Source: Lentisphaeria bacterium (lineage in GTDB: Bacteria; Verrucomicrobiota; Lentisphaeria; Oligosphaerales; Oligosphaeraceae). Taken from it: a stretch of DNA of 62,454 nucleotides. This document shows, one piece after another, positions 45,805 through 54,007 of this stretch. The notes under the pieces were generated by a model. It saw only the letters and a program-made list of their open reading frames with translations. It was not told where the DNA came from and ran no database searches. Position 1 is the first letter of the stretch, and every line of letters starts with the position of its first letter. The DNA lies in NCBI GenBank assembly GCA_024405215.1, contig JAKSPB010000018.1:1-62454 (forward strand), read 5' to 3'. A program made the translations under genes and the position numbers.

Positions 45805-46632
45805 CTATTGATTTTCCCGCAATCCCGCCCGCATGGCCGTTTCAGGGGCCTGGCGTCCCGTCCAGAGGCGGAAGCTCTCCATGCCTTGTTGCAATAGCAT
45901 CTCCAAGCCAGCCGACAGGGGATTCCCCTGTCGGATCAGGGCATCGCGAAATGCCGATGGCGTATAGACAAAATCAAAGACCGGCATTTTCGCCGGAATC
46001 TCCGTTGGTTCCATCGGCATCGCATCCCCGGGATGCAACCCAAGCGACGTGCATTGGAACACTATATCGCACTGTCGCACAACTGTTTTTGCTTCTGTCA
46101 AAGGCATCGCATGCACCCGGCACTCCGGCGCGGCCAGGCGAATTCGTTCCGCCAGGTTCTCCGCCCGGGGAAGCGTCCGGTTGGCCAGGAAGATTTCCCT
46201 GGCGCCATGCCTGGCGCAATAGACCGCAGCCGCCTGCGCTGCACCGCCTGCGCCAAGATACAATTGCCGTGCAGGGAGTTCCGTAAATCCAAAGTCATGA
46301 CGCAAGGCACGGTCCACGCCTATGCCGTCCGTGGAATAGCCGAACATCCGTCCATCCCGCACCACGACCGTGTTGACGCTATGGGCCGCACGGGCCTCTT
46401 CCCCCGCCACCTCATCGCAGCAAGCAAACATACGTTCCTTGTGCGGAACCGTGACATTCCACCCGCAGACCCCCGATGCTGCCAGCCGTTTCACCGTATC
46501 TGAAAACTCCTCCGGCGGCACGGCCAGACACTCGTACGAGGCAGAGATCCCGCAGGCATTGAACCCCGCCATCTGCATCTTCGGAGAACGGGAATGGCCG
46601 ACTGGCCAACCTAATAGGACATAACGATCCAT
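45805..46632 (-). CDS. aroE: Shikimate dehydrogenase
   Basis: A 275-residue NADP+ enzyme (3-dehydroshikimate to shikimate) in aromatic amino acid synthesis. Motifs: LLGWPVGHSRSPKMQMAGFN at the start (shikimate site), GWNVTVPHKERM (catalytic Lys), YSTDGIGVDRAL (Asp), LGAGGAAQAAAVY (NADP loop) and NRT after it. Last gene of the rbgA-truB-ribF-aroE minus-strand operon, directly adjoining ribF. Confidence 0.95.
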   Translation of the reverse strand: MDRYVLLGWPVGHSRSPKMQMAGFNACGISASYECLAVPPEEFSDTVKRLAASGVCGWNVTVPHKERMFACCDEVAGEEARAAHSVNTVVVRDGRMFGYSTDGIGVDRALRHDFGFTELPARQLYLGAGGAAQAAAVYCARHGAREIFLANRTLPRAENLAERIRLAAPECRVHAMPLTEAKTVVRQCDIVFQCTSLGLHPGDAMPMEPTEIPAKMPVFDFVYTPSAFRDALIRQGNPLSAGLEMLLQQGMESFRLWTGRQAPETAMRAGLRENQ

Positions 46633-47586
46633 TTATTTCCTCTCCAAGGCATGATGTGCATTGACCATATCGGTCTGAATCTGCTTCATCAAGGCATCGG
46701 CATTGGCAAAAACGCGACTCTCCCGCAAGAACATCACGGGTTCCACGGAAATGGCCTCGTCATAGAGATTTCCTTTAAAATCAAAGAGATGCAATTCTAC
46801 AACGGGATGACCGTTCCCTACGCCGCGAATGGTCGGCGCATCCCCGATATAGACAATGCCGTCCAGCACCCGTCCGTCCTGGAGGCGCGTCCGCGCCGCA
46901 TAGACGCCGTAAGGCGGCAGCTGCAACATCTCGTCCACCAGATTTGCGGTCGGGCACTCCAGCATTTCCGTGGCAATGCCATTTCCATGCACCACCTTGC
47001 CCCGCAAGGCATAGGGCCGTCCCAGAAGACGGGCCGCCAACTCCAGTTCTCCCTGCGCGACAGCCTTGCGAATCCGGCTGCTGGAAATCCACTCCCCCTC
47101 CTCCTGCAGTCCAGCCACGGCCGCAACCTCAACGCCAGCCGGCGCAAGCACGTCTTTCAGCAAAGCCACGTCACCGCGATTCTCCGCCCCGAAGCGGAAA
47201 TCTTCGCCAACGCAAATGGAAAGCACTTGAAGCGTTTCCGTGGAAAGAAGGTACCCATGGATAAAATCTATTGCCGGAAGCGTTGCCAATGCCAAGTCAA
47301 ACGGCATTTCCACCACGACCTCCACGCCGCATTCCCCCATGCGGACGATCTTCTCCTCAAGAGAGGTCAGACAGCCCAGCGGACGATCCGGATGAAGCAC
47401 CTGCCGAGGAAGCGGCTGGAAGAAAAGTGCCACAGGAACCGCGTCAAATTTGCGCGCCAGTGCCATCAGCCGCGCAAAAACCGCCTGATGTCCGCGATGG
47501 AGACCGTCAAAGGCCCCGATCGCCAGCACAATCCGTCCGGACAACTCCGCCAAAGAAGAAACGACTCTGGGAACTCTTCCCGTCAT
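46633..47586 (-). CDS. ribF: Bifunctional riboflavin kinase / FAD synthetase
   Basis: A 317-residue enzyme making FMN and FAD. N-terminal adenylyltransferase domain: AIGAFDGLHRGHQAV (nucleotidyl HxGH) and later VGEDFRFGAENRGD, ISSSRIRKAV (SSSxIR). C-terminal riboflavin kinase: LRGKVVHGNGIATEMLECPTANL (variant GRxxGFPTAN) and VVELHLFDF...LYDEAISV. ATG 47586 overlaps the truB stop as ATGA; longer frames upstream are shadows of truB. Spacing to aroE is zero bases. Confidence 0.94.
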   Translation of the reverse strand: MTGRVPRVVSSLAELSGRIVLAIGAFDGLHRGHQAVFARLMALARKFDAVPVALFFQPLPRQVLHPDRPLGCLTSLEEKIVRMGECGVEVVVEMPFDLALATLPAIDFIHGYLLSTETLQVLSICVGEDFRFGAENRGDVALLKDVLAPAGVEVAAVAGLQEEGEWISSSRIRKAVAQGELELAARLLGRPYALRGKVVHGNGIATEMLECPTANLVDEMLQLPPYGVYAARTRLQDGRVLDGIVYIGDAPTIRGVGNGHPVVELHLFDFKGNLYDEAISVEPVMFLRESRVFANADALMKQIQTDMVNAHHALERK

Positions 47587-48299
47587 TCCGCCAAAGTCTC
47601 CAACGGCTGCATACGCGCCTTCAGCTCTTCCAGATTCCAGGCCTTGAGCTCCTCGACCGTCACCGCGCCCTCGACCCCATGGTCGCCGCTGCGCTGACGC
47701 CGCAATGCCGTAAGATGCGCCCCGCAACCAGCCTTCCGCCCGAAATCCGCGCCTAGCGTGCGGATATAGGTCCCCTTGGAGCACTCCACCGTGAAATCCA
47801 CATCCGGCAGACGGAGATTTGACAATTCAAAACGGTCGATATGCACAGGACGCGGCTTGCGCTCCACCTCCTGGCCCTTGCGCGCCAGCTTGTACAACGG
47901 CTGGCCATTGATCTTGATGGCAGAGTGCATGGGAGGAAGCTGTTCGATGTCCCCCAGGAACGACGATGCGATCTTCTGGAACTTCTCCAGCGTCCAGGCA
48001 GGCACATCCGCCGTGGCGATGACTTCGCCGGTCAAATCCTCCGTGGATGTCTCCACGCCCAGCCGGATGGTCCCGGTATAGCACTTCTGCTGTGCCATCA
48101 GGGAATCCTGCAGGCGCGTGGCTTTCCCTAGAAGCACCACCAGCAACCCCGTGGCGAAGGGATCCAGCGTCCCGCAATGCCCGGTCTTGTCCAGCCAGAA
48201 ATGTCGTTTCACCAGATTGACCACATCGAAGCTGGTCCAGTCCGCCGGCTTGTCCACCAGCAGAAGGCCGTCCACATGATTGTATTCCTTCTTGGCCAT
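47583..48299 (-). CDS. truB: tRNA pseudouridine-55 synthase
   Basis: A 238-residue enzyme that forms pseudouridine 55 in the T-loop of tRNAs. GLLLVDKPADWTSFDVVN and GHCGTLDPFATGLL, with the catalytic Asp near 46, are family signatures; later motifs are YTGTIRLGVETSTEDLTGE and SKGTYIRTLGADFG. No C-terminal PUA domain beyond about 230, so this is a short form. Translationally coupled with ribF; starts 1 base after the rbgA stop. Confidence 0.95.
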   Translation of the reverse strand: MAKKEYNHVDGLLLVDKPADWTSFDVVNLVKRHFWLDKTGHCGTLDPFATGLLVVLLGKATRLQDSLMAQQKCYTGTIRLGVETSTEDLTGEVIATADVPAWTLEKFQKIASSFLGDIEQLPPMHSAIKINGQPLYKLARKGQEVERKPRPVHIDRFELSNLRLPDVDFTVECSKGTYIRTLGADFGRKAGCGAHLTALRRQRSGDHGVEGAVTVEELKAWNLEELKARMQPLETLAE

Positions 48300-48300
48300 G

Positions 48301-49221
48301 CTACTCTTCCTCCTGCGTCACCGTCTCCGCCATCTCTTTCGCGACAGGTGGATTCTCCAATGTGAAATACCCAAGCGCACCCGCACGGAAATCCTTCAGG
48401 AACCCCTGTGCGGCATTGACAACCGAAGGCTTTCCGCCCGGCAGCAGCATCCCCCGGCGCAGGGCCATCGTCTCCAGGAACTCCTGGGGATCCTCGGGAA
48501 GTTCGTCGCCCAGATTCAAGGCCCGGAAAGGATTGCGGATAGGCAGCTGCCGCAGACGATGAATGACGAAGCCGGCGGTCAGAACAGGATCCGTCGTATC
48601 ATCGGGGATATTCCCCAGGGCGGTCAGAAGAAGTTCATGCTCCTTGTCCCGCAACTGCGGCCACAGAACACCGGGAGTGTCCAGCAGCTCCACTTTTCCG
48701 CCCGCCAGATTCACCCACTGGTTCGAGCGGGTCACGCCGGGATGGTTGGCGACTTTCGCCACGTTTTTCACACGCAAACGATTCACCAGCGTGGATTTGC
48801 CGATGTTGGGAATGCCCACGATCATGATACGGACAGGGCGCATCAGAGGCCGGGTGGCGCCGCGTTCCTCGCGTCCGCGCAGGACAAGCTCCCGCCAGCG
48901 CTCCGCCAGGAGTTCCGGATGACGCAGATGCGCGGCATCCAGAAAATCCGTCGGCTCGCCCTTCTCCTCGAACCACGACTTCCACTTCCGGTTCTGGGCT
49001 GCATTGGCCAGGTCGGCCTTGTTGGCGATCAACGCATGGGGCTTCTGGATCAGGCGGCGCTCCAGGCGCGGATTCCGCGTGGAAAGCGGCGCGCGCGCGT
49101 CCACCAAGATGAGCACAAGGTCCACCAGGGAAAGCGCCTCTTTCATCGCCTTCTCGGCCTTCAGCATGTGTCCCGGAAACCACAACGACCGGGCAGAATT
49201 TTCGTAGATATTTTCAGACAT
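48301..49221 (-). CDS. rbgA: Ribosome biogenesis GTPase RbgA (YlqF)
   Basis: A 306-residue circularly permuted GTPase for late 50S assembly. G motifs run in the order G4 (ANKADLAN), G1 (VGIPNIGKSTLVN), G2-like (PGVTRS) and G3 (LLDTPG), as in YlqF. N-terminal WFPGHMLKAEKAM is typical. A C-terminal helical domain follows. First gene of the operon; its promoter is in the short gap to the riboswitch. Confidence 0.94.
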   Translation of the reverse strand: MSENIYENSARSLWFPGHMLKAEKAMKEALSLVDLVLILVDARAPLSTRNPRLERRLIQKPHALIANKADLANAAQNRKWKSWFEEKGEPTDFLDAAHLRHPELLAERWRELVLRGREERGATRPLMRPVRIMIVGIPNIGKSTLVNRLRVKNVAKVANHPGVTRSNQWVNLAGGKVELLDTPGVLWPQLRDKEHELLLTALGNIPDDTTDPVLTAGFVIHRLRQLPIRNPFRALNLGDELPEDPQEFLETMALRRGMLLPGGKPSVVNAAQGFLKDFRAGALGYFTLENPPVAKEMAETVTQEEE

Positions 49222-49262
49222 GCGGATAATTTAATTCTCCAAAACCAGACGGACGCGCTTAT

Positions 49263-49400
49263 ATTATCCGCAACCGGTGAATCGCGGTGAAAATCCGTGG
49301 CTGTCGTGCAACCGTCATAGTCGGATCCCGGGGACTGGGCACAACAAGGCTTCCAGTCGATTCCAACATTCCCATTGTGCACGTAACGCAAGGAGAAAAA
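49263..49400 (+). ncRNA. Cobalamin (B12) riboswitch before a pseudopilin gene
   Basis: The conserved cobalamin riboswitch core is present: CGGTGAAAATCCG (49284-49297 area), then GGCTGTCGTGCAACCGT (49299-49315), with a GAATC segment just before. A closing stem is possible (ATCCG 49266-49270 with CGGAT 49322-49326), and GACTGG (49333-49338) pairs with CCAGTC (49353-49358). The L5 loop sequence CGTGCA (49305-49310) is the exact complement of TGCACG (49378-49383), which lies 6 bases before the ribosome-binding site AAGGAG (49390-49395). This is the known L5-L13 kissing-loop design for switching translation. The downstream gene begins at 49401. Confidence 0.85.
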
Positions 49401-50165
49401 ATGCGCACCCCCAAAAAACATGGGCATCGCCGTGCCCTTTTCACCCTGATCGAACTTCTCGTCGTCATCGCCATCATCGCCATTCTGGCGGCGATGCTCC
49501 TCCCTGCATTGTCCAAGGCCAGGGGCAAGGCCAGGCGCATCGCCTGCACCAGCAACCTGAAGCAAATCGGACTCTGCCAGATCCTATACACGATGGACTC
49601 CGATGACTACTTCTGTCCCTTCAGCATGTATGACGGCGGCTGGGACGCCTGCTACGACGCCAACTGGAACATGTCCGAACCCGGCTATCTGGCCCGGGGA
49701 ATCTCCAGCGGAAGCCGAGCGGATTCCGCCGATGGCTCAAAACTCTATCAATGCCCGGAAGCCAGCGGCTACACCCAGAGCTATACCACTAAATACGCCG
49801 GATACGGCTACAACGAATGCCTGGGCGCGGACGTCTACCGCACGGTCAATCCCGCCGGGAAGCGCATCAGTTCCGTGAAGACCCCCACGAAGATCCTCCT
49901 CAATGCCGACGCCGGCTATCGGGATGCCTACACCCTCAAATATGAAGTCACCAGCTACCTCCGCACGCCGGAAGTCGAAAAAGGCTATGGCTCCCTCCGT
50001 GAATACGGCACCGTGGATTTCCGACACGACAAAAGCGCGGTGATTGTCCACGTGGACGGCCATACCGAAAACTACACCACCATCCACGTGGTCGACGGCG
50101 CAGGCGATGGTCTCCGAACCGGCTTCATCAGCAAAGACAACTCCGCCTACGATCCGGAAAAATAG
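49401..50165 (+). CDS. Pseudopilin under a cobalamin riboswitch
   Basis: A 254-residue pseudopilin. Leader of about 13 basic residues ([11 protein letters not shown]) then [19 protein letters not shown] (prepilin helix), [14 protein letters not shown] and [20 protein letters not shown] as in other PVC pseudopilins. [19 protein letters not shown] holds the H-X9-DG motif (near residues 205-222). ATG 49401 follows AAGGAG, which the riboswitch can mask. Known targets of such riboswitches are B12 uptake, synthesis or B12-independent enzymes, so a pilin-like protein is unexpected; it could be a surface B12-capture factor, or a product needed when B12 is scarce. Cysteine and tyrosine content is high in the middle domain. 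Confidence 0.9.
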   Translation: MRTPKKHGHRRALFTLIELLVVIAIIAILAAMLLPALSKARGKARRIACTSNLKQIGLCQILYTMDSDDYFCPFSMYDGGWDACYDANWNMSEPGYLARGISSGSRADSADGSKLYQCPEASGYTQSYTTKYAGYGYNECLGADVYRTVNPAGKRISSVKTPTKILLNADAGYRDAYTLKYEVTSYLRTPEVEKGYGSLREYGTVDFRHDKSAVIVHVDGHTENYTTIHVVDGAGDGLRTGFISKDNSAYDPEK

Positions 50166-50190
50166 CCGGCGAGGCATTGCTCCCCACGTC

Positions 50191-50210
50191 CCCGCGCAAC
50201 CATGCGCGGG
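50191..50210 (+). terminator. Hairpin after the B12-linked pseudopilin gene
   Basis: CCCGCGCA (50191-50198) pairs with TGCGCGGG (50203-50210) with a 4-base loop; the tail is TTGTCCC, not a clear U-tract. Confidence 0.45.
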
Positions 50211-50276
50211 TTGTCCCATCCCCCCAAAAAGGGAATTACATCCTAAAATTTCCTGCGTGTTCTGTTGCTGCGTTTT

Positions 50277-50304
50277 CCCGAGGTTTTCGCCTCGGGCACA
50301 GGAC
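50277..50304 (+). repeat. Dispersed hairpin element, copy 2
   Basis: CCCGAGG-TTTTCG-CCTCGGG followed by CACAGGAC in the gap after the pseudopilin gene. The stem is perfect (7 bp). Confidence 0.7.
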
Positions 50305-50398
50305 AATTCCATATCGTCTATCAATAACGGCAACTCAAGGTATATTGTTCTCCTGCTTCCACGGCCAATGCATTTGCCAATCCGGCTTTACCTTTGGC

Positions 50399-51334
50399 TT
50401 ATTCCACCTTCTCGAGCCTTTTTTTCGGCAGCGGCACCTGCGCCAGAATGACCGCGGCGAAGATCAATGCGCAACCCAGCACTTCTCGCCGGGAGAGCTC
50501 TTCGTGCAAAATCAGCCATCCGCCAATGGCACTGAAAACAGACTCCAGGCTCATCACCAGCGTTGCCACCACGGGATGGACATATTTTTCGCCCACATTC
50601 TGCAACGTGTAGGCCACGCCACTGGACATGACGCCGCAGAAAAGCAACGGTCCCCATCCTTGGCAGACCGCGCTCCAGGAAATCGTCTCGCTGGTAAATG
50701 GAAACGCGATGGCGGAGACCAGCGCGGCAACGAAGAACTGGAGGCAGGAGAGCCGCACGCAGTCCGTCAGGCAGACATATTTCGCCACCACGAGAATCTG
50801 CAAGGCAAAGCCTGCCGCGCAGCCTATCAGCCACCAGTCGCCGGCCTGAAGGCCGCCATTCCAGGAAACATTGCAAAGCAAGGACATCCCATATAGCGCG
50901 ACCAGCGCGGCGAACCAGACCAACGGCGATGTCCGGTGTTTCAGAAAAGCGCCGATGATCGGTACGAGAATGATATACAACGCAGTCAGGAAGCCGGCCT
51001 TTCCTGCTGTGGAATACAGCAGGCCAACCTGCTGAAGCAGGCTGGCGACGCCAAGGGTCAGGCCGCTCAGGATGCCGCCCAGGCAAAGCGCCCGGCGAGA
51101 AACCTTGTCGCGCACGTCTCCCCAGAAGGACGGCTTGCGCTTGTTCAGGCAATCCAGCAACGCAATGCCGGGAATCAGGGCCAGACCGCCAATCACCGAG
51201 CGTAAGGCATTGAAGCCGCAGGGCCCCATATAGTTCATGCCGAGACTCTGCGCGGAAAAGGCAAAACCCCAGATCGACGAGCAAACCAGCAACGCAACAA
51301 CGCCCCAACGACGACTTGAAACCGAATTTTCCAT
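50399..51334 (-). CDS. EamA/DMT-family transporter
   Basis: A 311-residue membrane protein with about ten helices arranged as two five-helix repeats, characteristic of the drug/metabolite transporter (EamA) family. N-terminal WGVVALLVCSSIWGFAFSAQ and FNALRSVIGG are typical; the second repeat ends with VATLVMSLESVFSAIGGWLI and VLGCALIFAAVILAQ. Substrate not predictable. ATG 51334 is preferred to a GTG at 51373 inside a dispersed hairpin. Monocistronic or weakly linked to manC. Confidence 0.9.
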   Translation of the reverse strand: MENSVSSRRWGVVALLVCSSIWGFAFSAQSLGMNYMGPCGFNALRSVIGGLALIPGIALLDCLNKRKPSFWGDVRDKVSRRALCLGGILSGLTLGVASLLQQVGLLYSTAGKAGFLTALYIILVPIIGAFLKHRTSPLVWFAALVALYGMSLLCNVSWNGGLQAGDWWLIGCAAGFALQILVVAKYVCLTDCVRLSCLQFFVAALVSAIAFPFTSETISWSAVCQGWGPLLFCGVMSSGVAYTLQNVGEKYVHPVVATLVMSLESVFSAIGGWLILHEELSRREVLGCALIFAAVILAQVPLPKKRLEKVE

Positions 51335-51383
51335 GTAGAACGACTGCCAACGCGGCGATGAATCGCCGGACACAGGCCCCCTC

Positions 51384-51412
51384 GTCCCCTATGCCCGGGA
51401 GCGCAAACTCCA
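51384..51412 (-). repeat. Dispersed hairpin element, copy 4
   Basis: Minus strand: TGGAGTTTGCGCTCCCGGG followed by CATAGGGGAC, in the gap between manC and eamA. Tail is less well matched (CATAGGGGAC). Confidence 0.6.
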
Positions 51413-51485
51413 GGCTCTTCTTGCTAGCCGACGCATTTCTCGGGCGGGGCCGGCGCGCCCCGCGCAAGAGAGCAATACGGGAATT

Positions 51486-52592
51486 TTAGAGCTGTTTGGC
51501 AGAACGGGCGCGAAGGGCGGCGACCACATCGCGGACATCCTGGGTGCGGGTCTTGGGCATGATCAGCACGGCATCATCGTCCACCACCACCACCATGTCC
51601 TTCAGGCCGACAGCAGCCACGGCGATCTTGTTCTGTCCGGGAGAATTGTAGATGATGCTGGAGGCGCAGTCCATGACCACGGGATTTCCAAAGGACACGT
51701 TGCCTGCGTTGTCTGGCGGGAACGTGCGCTGGATGACCTCCCAGTTGCCCAGGTCGTCCCAGAGGAAGTTTCCAGGAATCACGGAAATGCGGTCGGTCTT
51801 TTCCATCAGGGCGTAGTCGATGGAGATGTCTGGCATGGCATCGAAGATCAACTGTGCCCGGCGCTCGTCGTTGGCCATGATGGCGTCGGACAAATCCTCC
51901 AGAGTCTCGGCCAGGATGGGATTGGCGCGGTTGAACTCGTTCTGGAAAGTGGAAATACGCCAGAAGAACATACCGGAGTTCCAGTAGCAATGGCCGCTGG
52001 CGATGTACTTCGCCGCCATCTCCGCAGAGGGCTTCTCGTGGAAGGCATCCACTCTGTAGAGGGGGAACTTGTCGTTCTTGTTCAAGGACTTGTCCGTCTT
52101 GTCCACCTGCAGGTAGCCATAGCCGGTCTCAGGACGGACGGGCTGGATGCCGATGGTGACCAGAGTGTCGTTGCTCTCAGCCTCGTCCAGCGCGGCGGTG
52201 ATCGTCTCGACGAAGGGGGCCACGTCGGGGATGCGATGATCGGCGGTCAGAACCGCCATGGTGACGCCTTCGGGGCCCGTCTGGGGATAGCGGGCCATGA
52301 TGGCGGCGGAGGCGTAGATCAGGCATCCTGCGGTATTGCGCTTGGAGGGCTCGGCCAAGATGTTCTCCTCCGGAATGCCAAGCTTGGAGTCAATGATCAG
52401 GGGACGGAGCGCCTGGCTGGTGGCGATGAAGATGTTCTCGACCGGCATCACCGCCTTGGCGCGCCCCACGGCCTCGGCCAGCAAAGACTGTCCACTGCTC
52501 GTCAGGGTAAGAAGCTGCTTCGGACGGGATGCGCGGGACAAAGGCCAGAAACGATCGCCGGTACCACCGGCCATAATGACAATCACTCTCAT
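51486..52592 (-). CDS. manC: Mannose-1-phosphate guanylyltransferase
   Basis: A 368-residue enzyme making GDP-mannose. VIVIMAGGTGDRFWPLSRAS (nucleotide loop), SRPKQLLTL, MAVLTADHRIPD, FHEKPS, YWNSGMFFWR, SIDYALMEKTD and GNFLWDDLGNWEVIQ (catalytic Asp/Trp motifs) fix the family. It has only the nucleotidyltransferase domain, not the phosphomannose isomerase domain of the long bifunctional form. Precursor for fucose and other mannose-derived cell-surface sugars. Same strand as rsfS, 41 bases downstream. Confidence 0.94.
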   Translation of the reverse strand: MRVIVIMAGGTGDRFWPLSRASRPKQLLTLTSSGQSLLAEAVGRAKAVMPVENIFIATSQALRPLIIDSKLGIPEENILAEPSKRNTAGCLIYASAAIMARYPQTGPEGVTMAVLTADHRIPDVAPFVETITAALDEAESNDTLVTIGIQPVRPETGYGYLQVDKTDKSLNKNDKFPLYRVDAFHEKPSAEMAAKYIASGHCYWNSGMFFWRISTFQNEFNRANPILAETLEDLSDAIMANDERRAQLIFDAMPDISIDYALMEKTDRISVIPGNFLWDDLGNWEVIQRTFPPDNAGNVSFGNPVVMDCASSIIYNSPGQNKIAVAAVGLKDMVVVVDDDAVLIMPKTRTQDVRDVVAALRARSAKQL

Positions 52593-52633
52593 AATGGGCT
52601 ATCTCCTATGTTTCTATGGTCAAAAAAACAACA

Positions 52634-53053
52634 TCAGCGTGCGGAGGAAAAACCGGGCGCCGGCTTGGCAGGAGCGGAACGATAGATGACCTTCGATTCG
52701 TCCCAAAGTTCTTCCAGTTGATAGAAATTCCGCATTTCAGGCTCCAGGACATGCACTAGCACCAGGCCGTAGTCCAGAACCATCCAACGGCTTTCCGGAT
52801 CGCCGTCCACGCCGCAGGGACGAAGTCCAGACTCCACAAGCGTCCGCTTCACATGGTCCGCGATGGCGCGGATGTGAGGCATGGAAGTGCCGCTGCAGAC
52901 GATGTAGTATTCGGCTACCATGGTCTGTCGCTCCCGAACGTCGAAGAGCAGGATGTCCTGTGCCTTGGTATCCTCGCAGGTTTGGACACACAGCTTCGCA
53001 ATGTCCAGGGAATCCAGATCCTTTTTCATTTCAGTTTGTTCCATGGATGTCAT
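52634..53053 (-). CDS. rsfS: Ribosomal silencing factor RsfS
   Basis: A 139-residue protein that binds L14 on the large subunit and blocks subunit joining in stationary phase. Conserved pieces: AQDILLFDVRERQTMVAEYY, CSGTSMPHIRAIADHVKRTL, VDGDPESRWMVLDYGLVLVH and FYQLEELW. The ATG at 53053 overlaps the nadD stop as ATGA; a second ATG at 53044 (three residues later) has better spacing to AGAAGG. Encoded with nadD in the normal bacterial order. Confidence 0.93.
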   Translation of the reverse strand: MTSMEQTEMKKDLDSLDIAKLCVQTCEDTKAQDILLFDVRERQTMVAEYYIVCSGTSMPHIRAIADHVKRTLVESGLRPCGVDGDPESRWMVLDYGLVLVHVLEPEMRNFYQLEELWDESKVIYRSAPAKPAPGFSSAR

Positions 53054-53865
53054 GCCTTCTGATAGAGTTTGTGTTCCTGGATGTATTTCCAGACGGATGG
53101 GGAAAGATACTCGGAGAAGTCTCCGCCGCGCGCCACGCCATTGCGGATATCCGTGGAAGAAAGATCCCACACGGGGAGATCCTCGGCGGAAAGCCGCGCC
53201 CGGACCAATTTGGCGCCAAAGACCCGGTAGATGCGGATCAACTCAACGTCGTTGGGGCCCGGAACACCGGGACGCGGATAGATGATGAAGTCGAACTCCT
53301 TCAGCAAGGCGCCCGCCTGATACCACTTCTGCAAGTCAACCAGGTTGTCCGTTCCCATGAGGAACTTCAGCTCCACGTCGGGATAGACGCGACGCAACGT
53401 GGTCATGGTGTCGTAGGTATAGGAGTAGTCGCCTTCCCGCTGCAACTCCATGTCGGACACGCCGAAACGATAGACCTTCTTGACCTCCTTGCCGGTCCTG
53501 AAGTCCGGGGCAACGTATGTCGGCTTCTCCTCCATGGCGTCCTTCAACGCCAGATTCAGCATCTCCATGCGCACCGCGCCGGAATCCATCTGCCCGGAGG
53601 CCTTGAAGGGAGAACGCTTCGCGGGAACGAAAAGCACCTCGTCCGCCAGATTGCGTTCAAGCACCTCACGCGCCAGCTGGACATGTCCCAGATGCACGGG
53701 ATCAAAGGAACCGCCGAAAACCGCCATACGCCACTTTCTGGCGAAAGGAAGCCCCTCGTTGGGGTTGACCTCGTCAACCACATATTCTTCACGCGGCAGC
53801 CAACTGGACGGACCGTCCGGACGCTTTCGGCGCATCGGGCGCTCTGAAAAATTGTCTTCTACCAT
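53050..53865 (-). CDS. nadD: Nicotinate-nucleotide adenylyltransferase
   Basis: A 271-residue enzyme making nicotinic acid adenine dinucleotide. MAVFGGSFDPVHLGHVQLAR (HxGH nucleotidyl motif), VLFVPAKRSPFK, KFLMGTDNLVDLQKW and VWDLSSTDIRNGV (SSTxIR) are standard. It carries an extra N-terminal stretch of about 45 residues before the catalytic fold, absent from typical NadD; the ATG at 53865 begins it. The ATGA overlap with rsfS couples the two. Confidence 0.93.
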   Translation of the reverse strand: MVEDNFSERPMRRKRPDGPSSWLPREEYVVDEVNPNEGLPFARKWRMAVFGGSFDPVHLGHVQLAREVLERNLADEVLFVPAKRSPFKASGQMDSGAVRMEMLNLALKDAMEEKPTYVAPDFRTGKEVKKVYRFGVSDMELQREGDYSYTYDTMTTLRRVYPDVELKFLMGTDNLVDLQKWYQAGALLKEFDFIIYPRPGVPGPNDVELIRIYRVFGAKLVRARLSAEDLPVWDLSSTDIRNGVARGGDFSEYLSPSVWKYIQEHKLYQKA

Positions 53866-54007
53866 AGATTTGAAAAACAACTCCTCCTGAATGGGGAGAA
53901 AAAGCAAAGGCAAAGGGAAAAAAAAGTCAGGTGCCGTACTATATCGCGCCTGATGTTCCCCGGCGTCCGTCCAGCGGACAAACCGGGGATTGCAGGAACG
54001 AAAAGGA

